Assembly: GCA_021780755.1 (NCBI GenBank)
Contig: JAJXYF010000002.1
Span: 1-64,000 of the forward strand
DNA: 64,000 nucleotides
Direction of reading: 5' to 3'
Source of the DNA: Deltaproteobacteria bacterium
GTDB taxonomy: Bacteria; Desulfobacterota; Binatia; Binatales; Binataceae
Below the pieces are notes generated by a model that was not told where the DNA came from, did no database searches, and was given only the letters and a program-made list of their open reading frames with translations. Positions 1 to 7,509 of this stretch are shown here, piece by piece; positions within the stretch are counted from its first letter, which is position 1; each line of letters opens with the position of its first letter. The position numbers were made by a program, and so were the translations under genes.

Positions 1-2
1 TG

Positions 3-464
3 CTTTCGGACCAGCAGTGGAAGGGTTATAACTTCCCCAACGAGTACTACATGCCGCTCGGCTTCTTCAAGCCGTCGTGGGGCGCATGGGAAAACCGTCC
101 GGTGTCGATCGTGGATGTCCATCGGATCCCGAGCGAGGCGTCGGGCTACTGCTATTCGAGCCGCGTGATGTACCTGGATCGCGAAGACTGGTCAACGTTC
201 TGGAACGACAACTTCGACTCGAACAAGAAGCTGTGGAAGTTGTTCGCGTACGAGAATGCGATGGGCGATATCCCGGGCCTGGGGCACACCTGGGTGGGTA
301 TCGGCGCAATGTCGTGGGACATCCAGAACTCGCATTCGACGATCTGGAGCAGCTGGGGTAATCCGGCCCACAAGAGCCATTACATCGATAATGCGGCTCC
401 GAAGGAGTACCTCAATGGCATCAAATACGGCAGTTCGGCCGGTCTGATGCAGGTGATGCAATAA
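3..464 (+). CDS. DUF1329 family protein, C-terminal part (5' end outside window)
   Basis: The frame is open from base 3, so the gene starts upstream of the window; 153 codons of the C-terminus are visible. The segment is rich in Trp and Tyr and has the pattern of DUF1329 proteins: an SGYCYSSRVMYLDRE stretch, then a KLWKLFAYEN stretch. DUF1329 proteins are exported, LolA-like beta proteins found in many proteobacteria, often next to RND or DUF1302 genes for handling hydrophobic compounds. Neither the signal peptide nor the partner genes are visible here. The family call rests on motif recognition and the function is unknown. The stop at 462-464 is followed 21 bases later by a strong hairpin. 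Confidence 0.6.
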   Translation, partial: LSDQQWKGYNFPNEYYMPLGFFKPSWGAWENRPVSIVDVHRIPSEASGYCYSSRVMYLDREDWSTFWNDNFDSNKKLWKLFAYENAMGDIPGLGHTWVGIGAMSWDIQNSHSTIWSSWGNPAHKSHYIDNAAPKEYLNGIKYGSSAGLMQVMQ

Positions 465-485
465 AGACTGGAGCAAAGCGCCGGC

Positions 486-515
486 GGCTCATCCGCTCGT
501 GAGAGCGGATGAGCC
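486..515 (+). terminator. Strong hairpin downstream of the DUF1329 gene
   Basis: A perfect 13-bp stem (486-498 with 503-515) closes a GTGA loop 21 bases after the stop codon. No T-tract follows, so it may stabilise the 3' end or act as an imperfect terminator. It is the first of six hairpins in a row. Confidence 0.6.
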
Positions 516-530
516 GTGCGGCGGAGAAGA

Positions 531-851
531 ACGTGACGGCGGCGGCCGGGGAAACCCGGCCGCCGCCGTCACGTCAGGCGGGCAGCAGGGAGGCGGCACC
601 TCCGTGCTGCCCGCCTGACGCCGCGTCGTGCGGATGTGCCCGGGCGGGCGCATCCGCACGATGCGGAACTGCACGCGAGGCGCGGGCGCGACGCATCCTT
701 GCGCCGCGTTCGCGCCTCGCGTTGTCGCAGTCATGCAACGTTACGCGAGCCGGCCGCGCAAAGTTGCGCAGCCGGCCCGCCGCTTTTGCCGTGGCTATCG
801 CGGCGCGACCCATGCTCGAACGATTGAGCATCCACGCGGGCGCTCAATCGT
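531..851. other. Tandem hairpin array, non-coding
   Basis: Five further inverted repeats lie back to back. They are 531-550/555-574 (20-bp perfect stem, GAAA loop); 572-587/605-620 (16 bp, with an inner 5-bp stem 589-593/599-603); 627-641/646-660 (15 bp with one G-T pair); 749-759/766-776 (one mismatch); and 820-829/842-851 (10 bp). A weaker pair, 673-684/711-722, sits between them. The stems share no common sequence, so this is not an ordinary REP or BIME repeat family. No convincing ORF crosses it. It could be a structured RNA or a composite transcription barrier. Confidence 0.6.
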
Positions 852-962
852 CGCGGGTCGCCGCCACGAAGATCGATTGGTGTTCAGTATCCGCTGGAAG
901 GATTAATTGCCATCCACCGCCGCCGCCTGCCCACGACGCAAGAGACTCAGGCGCTCATACGC

Positions 963-1178
963 CTAAGAGCCTCCCTTACCGTCAACTGGGATAATCCCCA
1001 GTCCGCGGCCGCTCTGCTCCGCTTCGGCCCGCCAACGATCGATCGACTCAAGGTTGAAACGCCAGTCACTGCCGACCTTAAAGGCCGGCAACTGCTTTTT
1101 CTTGAGGAGCCGATAAATCGTCGACGGATGCACTCGTAGATAGCTGGCAACTTCCTCCAGCGTCAAAACCCTTGCCAT
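963..1178 (-). CDS. Excisionase-family (MerR-type HTH_17) DNA-binding protein, copy 1
   Basis: A 71-residue protein made almost entirely of one winged helix-turn-helix of the excisionase/BldC type: LTLEEVASYLRVHPSTIYRL (residues 5-24), then the wing LPAFKVGSDWRF and an ESIDRWR helix. Such stand-alone proteins bind DNA, but whether they control chromosomal genes or act as recombination factors cannot be told from sequence; no integrase is nearby. The start is preceded by a G-rich Shine-Dalgarno (AGGGGGG). It is closely related to the protein at 46208-46411, identical through KVGSDWRFN and ESIDRWR, so the two are paralogues. It stands alone, with about 450 bp of upstream DNA before tRNA-Glu. 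Confidence 0.85.
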   Translation of the reverse strand: MARVLTLEEVASYLRVHPSTIYRLLKKKQLPAFKVGSDWRFNLESIDRWRAEAEQSGRGLGIIPVDGKGGS

Positions 1179-1633
1179 CGCCGCCCCCCTTTCAAGGTGG
1201 CTAGGTAGACCTTGATGCTTACGCGCCTCAAGTTAACAACATGTGAGCAGATAGACAACTGGCTACTCCGAGGGTGCGTCGGCGGTGACATGCGGGAAAG
1301 GTGGCAAAAGTCCATAAAAGTCGCCTATTTCCCACACCATCCGAAAATGCAAAGGACTTTCTGCTAACTGTGAGTCAGCAAGAACGATATGCCGCTGACG
1401 CGCGATGCTCAATAGTTTTTTCGGGTTTGTCCGCGCGGCCGGGCGGTTGCGGAGTGATGCGTAGCCACCCTCAACGTTAACCGGTCAGGGCGCTCGCGGA
1501 TCGACCTTTCGCAGGACGCCGTCGCACGAGCACCGCCCGGATTTCGGTCGCCGCGAATCTTCGCGAACGATTTTGTCGCGTGCCGTGGCGGTCCAAATCC
1601 GGCGGTTGGTGCGGGCCAGGGATGTAGAGGGTT
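1179..1633. other. Intergenic region upstream of HTH copy 1
   Basis: 455 bp without a supported gene. It must contain the minus-strand promoter of the HTH gene and the 3' trailer of the tRNA-Gln/Glu transcript. The 13-mer TTGATGCTTACGC (1212-1224) also occurs, reverse-complemented, in the Tad promoter region at 11856-11868. No sigma-54 site with correct spacing was found on the minus strand here, in contrast to the paralogue at 46208. Confidence 0.5.
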
Positions 1634-1708
1634 TGGTGATCCCAGCGGGAGTCGAACCCGCGTTACCGACGTGAGAGGCCGGTGTCCTAACCACTAGACG
1701 ATGGGACC
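1634..1708 (-). tRNA. tRNA-Glu (CTC)
   Basis: The minus strand folds as a cloverleaf. The acceptor stem is GGTCCCA/TGGGATC, the anticodon loop CTCTCAC gives anticodon CTC, the T-arm contains GGTTCGACTCC, and CCA is encoded. Glutamyl-tRNA is also the substrate of HemA, encoded 6 kb away, though the genes are not linked in one operon. Confidence 0.95.
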
Positions 1709-1744
1709 GTTCAACGGCTGGCCCGCCTCAAGGGCCGGCGGATT

Positions 1745-1820
1745 TGGCTGAGGAGGGAGGACTCGAACCTCCAATCCCCTGATCCAGAGTCAGGTGCCTT
1801 GCCAATTTGGCCACTCCTCA
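1745..1820 (-). tRNA. tRNA-Gln (CTG)
   Basis: Minus-strand cloverleaf with acceptor TGAGGAG/CTCCTCA, anticodon CTG within GACTCTGGATC, T-loop GGTTCGAGTCC and encoded CCA. It lies 36 bp upstream of tRNA-Glu on the same strand, so the two are probably processed from one transcript. Confidence 0.95.
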
Positions 1821-1899
1821 GCGCAGCCCTCATATATAACCACCCGCGCCCGCACTTCCAAGAGGCCGGACGGCGCGGATTGCCGGCGATGGCGAAAAA

Positions 1900-2505
1900 T
1901 CAGTGAGAAGCGGCGGCGTGGCGCAGGGTTTCGGCGTGATGGTTGACGAGCTCGTCGCAGCGCGAAAGCAACGTCGGGTCCTGGCAATGCTGCTCGATCA
2001 TGTAGCTCAGTTCGCCGAGGTCGTGGACCAGCAGACGCTGGCAGCGTTCGTACTCGCCGCGCTCCTGCAGGGCCTGCAAAAGATCGCCGACCAGGTCTTC
2101 GAGTTCGCTCTCCTCGACTTCGACCGCGATCGCCAGGGCGCGCTCGATCGGAAAGGCGGAATCGGGCTCCGACATGTAATGTTCGATCACCTTGCTTAGG
2201 CGGATCATCTCGAACCCCTGCACGGGCACTGGGCTCGGGCCGTCGATCACGCCCTCGAGTTCAAGGACAGTCGCCACCAGGCCGAGCGCGCCGACATGGC
2301 GGGCTTCGTCGCGCGCCATGCCGAACCAGAATTCGTGCAGCCGGGGCTGGCCGGAAAAGATTTTGGCAAAGCGCGCATAGAGCGCCATGCTGCGCTTTTC
2401 CAGTGCGATCGTCGTTTCGATCACTTCACGAGTGGTGAGCACGGAAGGGATATTAACGCCAGTGGCCGCCGTTCGTAAAGCCAGTGCGGCGCATTGCCTT
2501 CGCAT
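1900..2505 (-). CDS. Ferritin-like / rubrerythrin-type four-helix protein
   Basis: A 201-residue, mostly helical, acidic protein. It carries a ferritin-like pattern: ETTIALEKRSMALYARFA in the first helix, then a DEARHVGAL diiron-type motif (ExxH) in the second. Later helices contribute VEVEESELEDL and SYMIEQH, which could complete a metal site. There is no rubredoxin domain and no signal peptide, so it is probably a cytoplasmic iron- or oxidative-stress protein; substrate unknown. The ATG at 2505 has an AAAGGCGG sequence upstream; an in-frame GTG at 2442 is an alternative start and would remove 21 poorly conserved residues. Transcription diverges from the thioesterase gene. Confidence 0.65.
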   Translation of the reverse strand: MRRQCAALALRTAATGVNIPSVLTTREVIETTIALEKRSMALYARFAKIFSGQPRLHEFWFGMARDEARHVGALGLVATVLELEGVIDGPSPVPVQGFEMIRLSKVIEHYMSEPDSAFPIERALAIAVEVEESELEDLVGDLLQALQERGEYERCQRLLVHDLGELSYMIEQHCQDPTLLSRCDELVNHHAETLRHAAASH

Positions 2506-2602
2506 CGGCCGCCTTTACGGTCGGCCTGAAGCGGGGCGTTTCAAAGCTCCGATGGACGCAGTAACCTACAGACAGAAAGGAGTCCGGATTCACCGCGCGC
2601 CG

Positions 2603-3016
2603 ATGACCACGATCAAGCAAACCTATCCAGCGCTCGCGTCGCTCGAGCGGTCGCCGTTTTCGGCGATACTCGGGCTCAAGGTGGAAAGTGCGGGCGCGGG
2701 TGCGGCGGAAGTGCGGATGCCCTTCGATCCGCGGCTGCTCAACGACGGCGGTCCCGACGTGCCGATTCATGGCGGTGCGATCGCGTCGCTGGCGGATTTC
2801 GCGGCGTGCGCGGCGGTCTGGACGATGCCGGAAACGCAACGCAGCGCGACGATCTCAATGACGGTGAATTACACCGCGCCGGGAATCCGGAGCGATCTGG
2901 TGGCGCGCGCGCGGGTGCGCGGCAAGGGCCGGCGCGTCGCGAGCATCAACGTCGAGATCTACGATCAGGCCGGCGCGCTGGTCGCCGACGCGCTCGTCAC
3001 CTACAAAATCGCATGA
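2603..3016 (+). CDS. PaaI-family hotdog-fold thioesterase
   Basis: A 137-residue single hotdog domain. VPIHGGAIASLADFAACAAV is the signature that follows the active-site turn in PaaI/YbgC-like acyl-CoA thioesterases, and SMTVNYTAPGIRSDLVARA forms the next strands. It is expected to hydrolyse acyl-CoA or aryl-CoA thioesters in the cytoplasm; the substrate cannot be read. The ATG at 2603 was chosen because the domain starts soon after it. An AAAGGAG sequence at about 2577-2583 lies rather far upstream, so a slightly earlier non-ATG start is possible. The Fe-S protein gene follows after 43 bp on the same strand. Confidence 0.8.
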   Translation: MTTIKQTYPALASLERSPFSAILGLKVESAGAGAAEVRMPFDPRLLNDGGPDVPIHGGAIASLADFAACAAVWTMPETQRSATISMTVNYTAPGIRSDLVARARVRGKGRRVASINVEIYDQAGALVADALVTYKIA

Positions 3017-3059
3017 CCCAAAAGGGCGGCAGTCTCCCGTCACCGGCATCGCGCAGGCG

Positions 3060-3842
3060 ATGAACGATTCGTTGGCGAAAATCCGGCGCGCGGCGGCGCG
3101 TCACGGGCTCAACCTGGTCGCGGCGATTCCCGCGGACCGTTACGACCGCGCAGTCGCACCCGCGCTGCGGGTCGATGCGTTGGCGGCCGCTGAGACCGGG
3201 GTGCCGGCGCGGGCGCGTTCGGTCGTGGTGGTTGGCAACGGCGGTGGAGATTTCTGGCGCGCCTTTAGCGAGTTCGCCGAGCGTAATCCGGGCTGGCGCG
3301 ATCGCGCGAATCCGCTCGACGATTACACGCGCGAGGTGATCGAGCGTGACGTTGCGCCTGCCGCACGCGAGTCCGGTGCGCGATGCCGCACGGTATATCC
3401 GTTCGTGCACGGCGGCGCGACGCTCAACTTTATCGAACTGGCGAAGCTCGCAGGCCTCGGCGGTCCGAGCATCATTGGCGTCGTGGTGCATCCGGTTTAC
3501 GGGCCGTGGATCGCGTTTCGCGCGGCGCTGATCGTCGATCTCGAACTGGACTTGCCGGGCGCGGCGCTCGGCTTCGACCCGTGTCCCGGATGCGTGCCGC
3601 GAAGCTGTGTGGCTACGTGTCCGGTGGGCGCGGTGGCGTTTCCGGCCGGGTGGGACATCCCGAAGTGCCTGACCCATCGGGTGGAAGTGGAGGGCGATTG
3701 CGCGCCGCGATGTCACGCGCGCGCGGGCTGCGTCCTCGGCCCGGCGCAGCGGTATCCCGACGACGAGCTCGCGTATCATCAGCGGCGCGCGCTGGCCGCG
3801 ATGCGACCGTGGTACGACGCGCACATTCGCCCGCGCTCGTGA
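3060..3842 (+). CDS. Iron-sulfur protein related to epoxyqueuosine reductase (QueG-like ferredoxin domain)
   Basis: A 260-residue protein with an N-terminal half like the DUF1730 region of QueG (LNLVAAIPADRYD, ARSVVVVGNGGGDFW). The C-terminal half is Cys-rich: FDPCPGCVPRSCVATCPVGAV near residues 177-197, then KCLTH, DCAPRCHARAGC. The Cys pattern is suited to one or two [4Fe-4S] clusters. It is shorter than true QueG, and the corrinoid-binding features cannot be confirmed, so a tRNA-modification role is not claimed. It probably acts as a cytoplasmic redox protein. It is convergent with hemB, with a 31-bp gap. Confidence 0.6.
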   Translation: MNDSLAKIRRAAARHGLNLVAAIPADRYDRAVAPALRVDALAAAETGVPARARSVVVVGNGGGDFWRAFSEFAERNPGWRDRANPLDDYTREVIERDVAPAARESGARCRTVYPFVHGGATLNFIELAKLAGLGGPSIIGVVVHPVYGPWIAFRAALIVDLELDLPGAALGFDPCPGCVPRSCVATCPVGAVAFPAGWDIPKCLTHRVEVEGDCAPRCHARAGCVLGPAQRYPDDELAYHQRRALAAMRPWYDAHIRPRS

Positions 3843-3873
3843 GAGTGCTGGTCGCGTTGGGAGAATCGATCAA

Positions 3874-4845
3874 CTAGCGCAGGCGTTGTGCGACGGCGGT
3901 CGCGAAATAGGTGAGGATCAGGTCGGCGCCGGCGCGCTTGATCGACGTCAGCACTTCGAGCGTGGCGCGCTCCTCGTCGAGCCAGCCGTTGATGCCGGCG
4001 GCGCGAATCATCGAGTACTCGCCCGAGACGTTGTAGGCCGCGACCGGCACGTTGAACTCCTGTTTGACGCGATAGATGAGGTCGAGGTAAGGCAGCGCCG
4101 GCTTGACCATCACGAGGTCGGCGCCTTCTTCGAGGTCGAGCGCCACCTCGCGCATCGCTTCGTCGCCGTTGGGCGGATCCATCTGATAGGAGCGACGGTC
4201 GCCGAATTGCGGCGCGGATTCGGCGGCCTCGCGAAAGGGTCCGTAAAACGCCGAGGCGAACTTGGCCGAGTAGGCCATGATGGCGACGTCGCCGAAGCCT
4301 TCGTCGTCGAGGGCGGTGCGAATGGCGCCGACGCGGCCGTCCATCATGTCGGAGGGCGCGACGATATCGGCACCGGCGCGCGCGTGCGAAAGCGCCTCGC
4401 GCACCAGCAGTTCGAGCGTCGCGTCGTTGTCCACGTCCTGATTGCGGACGACGCCGCAATGGCCGTGGTCGGTGTACTCGCACATGCAGACATCGGTGAT
4501 CACGACGAGGCCGGGCACGCGCTCCTTGAGTTCGCGGATGGTGCGCTGCACTTCGCCCTGATCGTTCCACGCCGCGGTGCCGGTGGCGTCCTTGCGCGAG
4601 GGGATGCCGAACAGAATCACCGCGGGCACACCGGCCGCGAAGGTTTCGCGTGCGGCGCTGACAACGTTATCGACCGACATCTGGGCGACGCCGGGCATCG
4701 CGCCGATCGGCTTGCGCACGTCGCGTCCGGGGCAGACGAAGTAGGGCTGAATAAAATCGTCGGGCGAGAGCCGGGTCTCGCGGACCATCCGGCGCAGCGT
4801 GTCGGTGCGGCGCAGGCGCCGCGGACGATTGATCGGAAATGCCAT
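3874..4845 (-). CDS. hemB: Delta-aminolevulinic acid dehydratase (porphobilinogen synthase)
   Basis: Condenses two 5-aminolevulinate molecules to porphobilinogen in the cytoplasm. The 323-residue length is normal. Visible signatures are the zinc-binding segment [14 protein letters not shown] with three Cys, the first Schiff-base lysine in MAYSAKFAS, and the second in [10 protein letters not shown]. The three Cys indicate a zinc-dependent rather than a magnesium-type enzyme. It is the last gene of the minus-strand tetrapyrrole operon, 78 bp after the cobA/hemD fusion. Confidence 0.98.
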   Translation of the reverse strand: MAFPINRPRRLRRTDTLRRMVRETRLSPDDFIQPYFVCPGRDVRKPIGAMPGVAQMSVDNVVSAARETFAAGVPAVILFGIPSRKDATGTAAWNDQGEVQRTIRELKERVPGLVVITDVCMCEYTDHGHCGVVRNQDVDNDATLELLVREALSHARAGADIVAPSDMMDGRVGAIRTALDDEGFGDVAIMAYSAKFASAFYGPFREAAESAPQFGDRRSYQMDPPNGDEAMREVALDLEEGADLVMVKPALPYLDLIYRVKQEFNVPVAAYNVSGEYSMIRAAGINGWLDEERATLEVLTSIKRAGADLILTYFATAVAQRLR

Positions 4846-4923
4846 CGTGTGTACCCCCGGCCCGGTGACCGATTCGCGATCGATTATATTAACGAAACGG
4901 GCGCAGTTGAAACCGCGCGAGGC

Positions 4924-6513
4924 CTAGGCCTGTGCCACGCCGGCGAAATACTCGACGATGGCGGCGATGAGCGCGTCCACGGTGTAATTGGTGGGGGCGA
5001 CGACGACGTCGAAGCCGTGGGCGCGTGCGGTATCGGCGGTAATCGGTCCGATCGCGGCGGCCTTGAGTGCGGCCACCGGCGCGCCAACCATCGCGATGAA
5101 ATTGGTGACCGTGCTGGAACTGGTGAAGCTCACGAGGTCGATCGCGTTGGTGGCGATCAACGCGCGAATGCCATCGGCGTCGGCACTCGGCGGGATCATG
5201 GTGCGATACGCGGGTGCGACCACGACCTCGCGCGCGCCATGCTGCCGGAGCATCGCGGGCAGGACTTCGCGGGCGACTTCGGCGCGCGGAATAAGGATGC
5301 GCGCACTGGCGATACGGTCGGCGCCGATCGCGCCGATGACCGCTTCGGCGCGGTACTCGGAGGGCATCGCGGCGACCGTAAGCGCATAGCGCCGCACGCA
5401 ATCGGCGGTGGCCGGCCCGATCGCGGCGATGGCGGCGCGGCCCAATTCGCGCAGGTCGCAGGCGCGAGTGCGCATGCGATCGATGAAGCACTCGACGCCG
5501 TTGACGCTGGTGAAGATTAGCCAGTCGAACGATCCAAGCTCGGCGATCGCGCGATCGAGAATTTCGTAACTCGAGGGTGGGGCGGTTTCGATGGTCGGGA
5601 ATTCGATCGCCTCGCCACCGAGGGCGCGGATTCGCGCGGCGAACTCGTGCGTGTCCGCGGCGGCGCGGGTGATCACGATGCGCCGTCCGAAGAGCGGCAT
5701 CGCCTCGAACCATTTGAGTTGCGGCCCGAGCGCGGCGCATTCGCCGACCACGAGCACCGCCGGAGCTTTGAGTCCCGCGCGCGCGGTCTCATCGGCGAGT
5801 GTCGCGAGCGTCGCGAGCACGGTCTTTTGCGCGGCGGTCGATCCGGCCTGAATCGCGGCGGCGGGAGTCGCGGGCGGAAGGCCGCCGGCGGCGAGCCGGG
5901 CGAGCGTCGAGCGCATCCGCGCCGTCGCCATCAGGATGACGAGGGTGCCGCGCGCCTGTGCGGCGTGTGCGAGGGCGTCCCACGGGATCGAACCGTCGGC
6001 GTCCTTGGCGGAATCCTGATGGCCGGTGATGAACGCGACGAAGGATCCGCGATCGCGATGAGTCAGCGGAATGCCGGCGAAGGCGGGTGCGGCGATTGCC
6101 GAGGTCACACCCGGCACGACCTCGAACGCGATGCCTGCGGCGGCCAGGGCCTCGGCCTCTTCGCCGCCGCGGCCGAAGATGAACGGGTCGCCGCCCTTGA
6201 GCCGGACTACGCGGCGGCCCGCGCGCGCGTGTTCGATCAGGATGCGATTGATTTCGGACTGTGCTGCGCTGCGCAGCTCGCCGCCCTTTTTGCCGGCGAA
6301 GATGCGCTCGGCTTTGGCGGGGGCAAGGCGCAGCAGTTCGGGACTGACCAGCGCGTCGTACACAATGACGTCGGCGGTGTTCATCAGGGCTGCGCCGCGC
6401 AGCGTAATGAGGTCGGGGGCGCCGGGGCCTGCACCGACCAGAAAGACGCGGCCGCGGGCGTCATCGGATGATCTGGAGGAGTTGCGCTGACGCTTCACGG
6501 GGCGGGCACTCAT
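4924..6513 (-). CDS. cobA-hemD: Uroporphyrinogen-III C-methyltransferase / uroporphyrinogen-III synthase fusion
   Basis: A 529-residue bifunctional protein. Residues about 18-270 are a SAM-dependent SUMT/CobA domain, with VGAGPGAPDLITLRG near the start and LKGGDPFIFGRGGEE in the middle. Residues about 275-529 are a HemD domain starting FGRRIVITRAAADTHEFA. HemD closes hydroxymethylbilane to uroporphyrinogen III. The methyltransferase converts that to precorrin-2, the branch point to siroheme, heme d1 or cobalamin. The fusion is common in Firmicutes and some deltaproteobacterial lineages. Its ATG overlaps the hemC stop codon (ATGA), so the two are translationally coupled. Confidence 0.95.
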   Translation of the reverse strand: MSARPVKRQRNSSRSSDDARGRVFLVGAGPGAPDLITLRGAALMNTADVIVYDALVSPELLRLAPAKAERIFAGKKGGELRSAAQSEINRILIEHARAGRRVVRLKGGDPFIFGRGGEEAEALAAAGIAFEVVPGVTSAIAAPAFAGIPLTHRDRGSFVAFITGHQDSAKDADGSIPWDALAHAAQARGTLVILMATARMRSTLARLAAGGLPPATPAAAIQAGSTAAQKTVLATLATLADETARAGLKAPAVLVVGECAALGPQLKWFEAMPLFGRRIVITRAAADTHEFAARIRALGGEAIEFPTIETAPPSSYEILDRAIAELGSFDWLIFTSVNGVECFIDRMRTRACDLRELGRAAIAAIGPATADCVRRYALTVAAMPSEYRAEAVIGAIGADRIASARILIPRAEVAREVLPAMLRQHGAREVVVAPAYRTMIPPSADADGIRALIATNAIDLVSFTSSSTVTNFIAMVGAPVAALKAAAIGPITADTARAHGFDVVVAPTNYTVDALIAAIVEYFAGVAQA

Positions 6514-7481
6514 GCGCTCGCGATGAGCTCGCGCGCGCCGCGACCGATCATCCGATGGCCGAGCGTGGCACCGATCGCGGCGGCCGCGGGAGATGATCCC
6601 GAGCGAGCGTCGTCTTCATCGATGCGATAGGGCGCGGTGATTTCGTCGGTGAGGCTGCGCGCGCCGTCGATGCTGAAGAGCAATGCGTGAAGTTCCATCG
6701 TCGCATCGTTGACGGTGGCCTTGACGCCGACCGGTGAGACGCACGACGCGCCGATGGTGGCGAGAAACGTTCGCTCGGCGGTAACTTCGGCCAGTGCGCG
6801 GGCGTCGTTGAGCGAGGCGACGGCAGCTTCGATTTCGTGGGCAGCTCCGATCGGGCGGGCGGCGAGCGCCTCGATCGCGAGCGCGCCCTGTGCGCCCGAT
6901 GGCACGAATTCGCGAGCGTCGAGTTCGACGCACTCGAGCGCGTCGAATTTGCCGAGGCGGCGCAGGCCCGCGACGGCGAGGATGATCGCGTCGAAATCGC
7001 CGGCGGCCAGTCGCGCGAGGCGCGTATCGACGTTGCCGCGCAAGGGCATCACGTCGAGGTCGGGGCGCAGGCGTAGCGCCTCGAGGCGCCGGCGCGTGGA
7101 GGAGGTGCCGAGGCGTGCGCCGGGCGCCAATTGGCTCCATCCGCCGCCCGCACGGGTGATCAAAGCGTCGTGCGGATTCTCGCGCGCGGGCACCGCGGCC
7201 AGGCGAAATCCGTCGGGGAGCACCGCGGGCAGGTCCTTCATCGAATGCACCGCGAGATCGATTTGCGCGGCGGCCAGCGCCTGCTCGAGTTCGCGGATAA
7301 AGAGACCCTTGCCGCCGACTTGCGCGAGCGATGCGGTGGTCAGCTTGTCGCCGCTGGTGCGCACGGTCACGATATCGGCGACGAGGCCGGGCAGGGCGGC
7401 TTCGAGCTGTCGCTTAATGAGGTTGGCTTGCGCGAGCGCGAGAGCGCTCGGTCGCGAGCCGATGCGCAGATGAAAACTCAT
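6510..7481 (-). CDS. hemC: Hydroxymethylbilane synthase (porphobilinogen deaminase)
   Basis: Polymerises four porphobilinogens into hydroxymethylbilane. The 323-residue protein begins MSFHLRIGSRPSALALAQAN, which matches the family start, so the ATG at 7481 is preferred to the longer open frame. DLAVHSMKDLP and GTSSTRRRLEAL are family signatures. The Cys in GASCVSPVG is the attachment point of the dipyrromethane cofactor. It lies 28 bp downstream of hemA and overlaps the next gene by four bases. Confidence 0.97.
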   Translation of the reverse strand: MSFHLRIGSRPSALALAQANLIKRQLEAALPGLVADIVTVRTSGDKLTTASLAQVGGKGLFIRELEQALAAAQIDLAVHSMKDLPAVLPDGFRLAAVPARENPHDALITRAGGGWSQLAPGARLGTSSTRRRLEALRLRPDLDVMPLRGNVDTRLARLAAGDFDAIILAVAGLRRLGKFDALECVELDAREFVPSGAQGALAIEALAARPIGAAHEIEAAVASLNDARALAEVTAERTFLATIGASCVSPVGVKATVNDATMELHALLFSIDGARSLTDEITAPYRIDEDDARSGSSPAAAAIGATLGHRMIGRGARELIASA

Positions 7482-7509
7482 CGCTGGAGACCCGCGTGAC
7501 CGCCGGCGG

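Noticed and set aside
3886..5520. 544-codon open frame on the plus strand
   Set aside because: It is antisense to hemB and the cobA-hemD fusion, both certain genes; composition is His/Gly/Asp/Arg-rich as expected for a GC-rich shadow frame.
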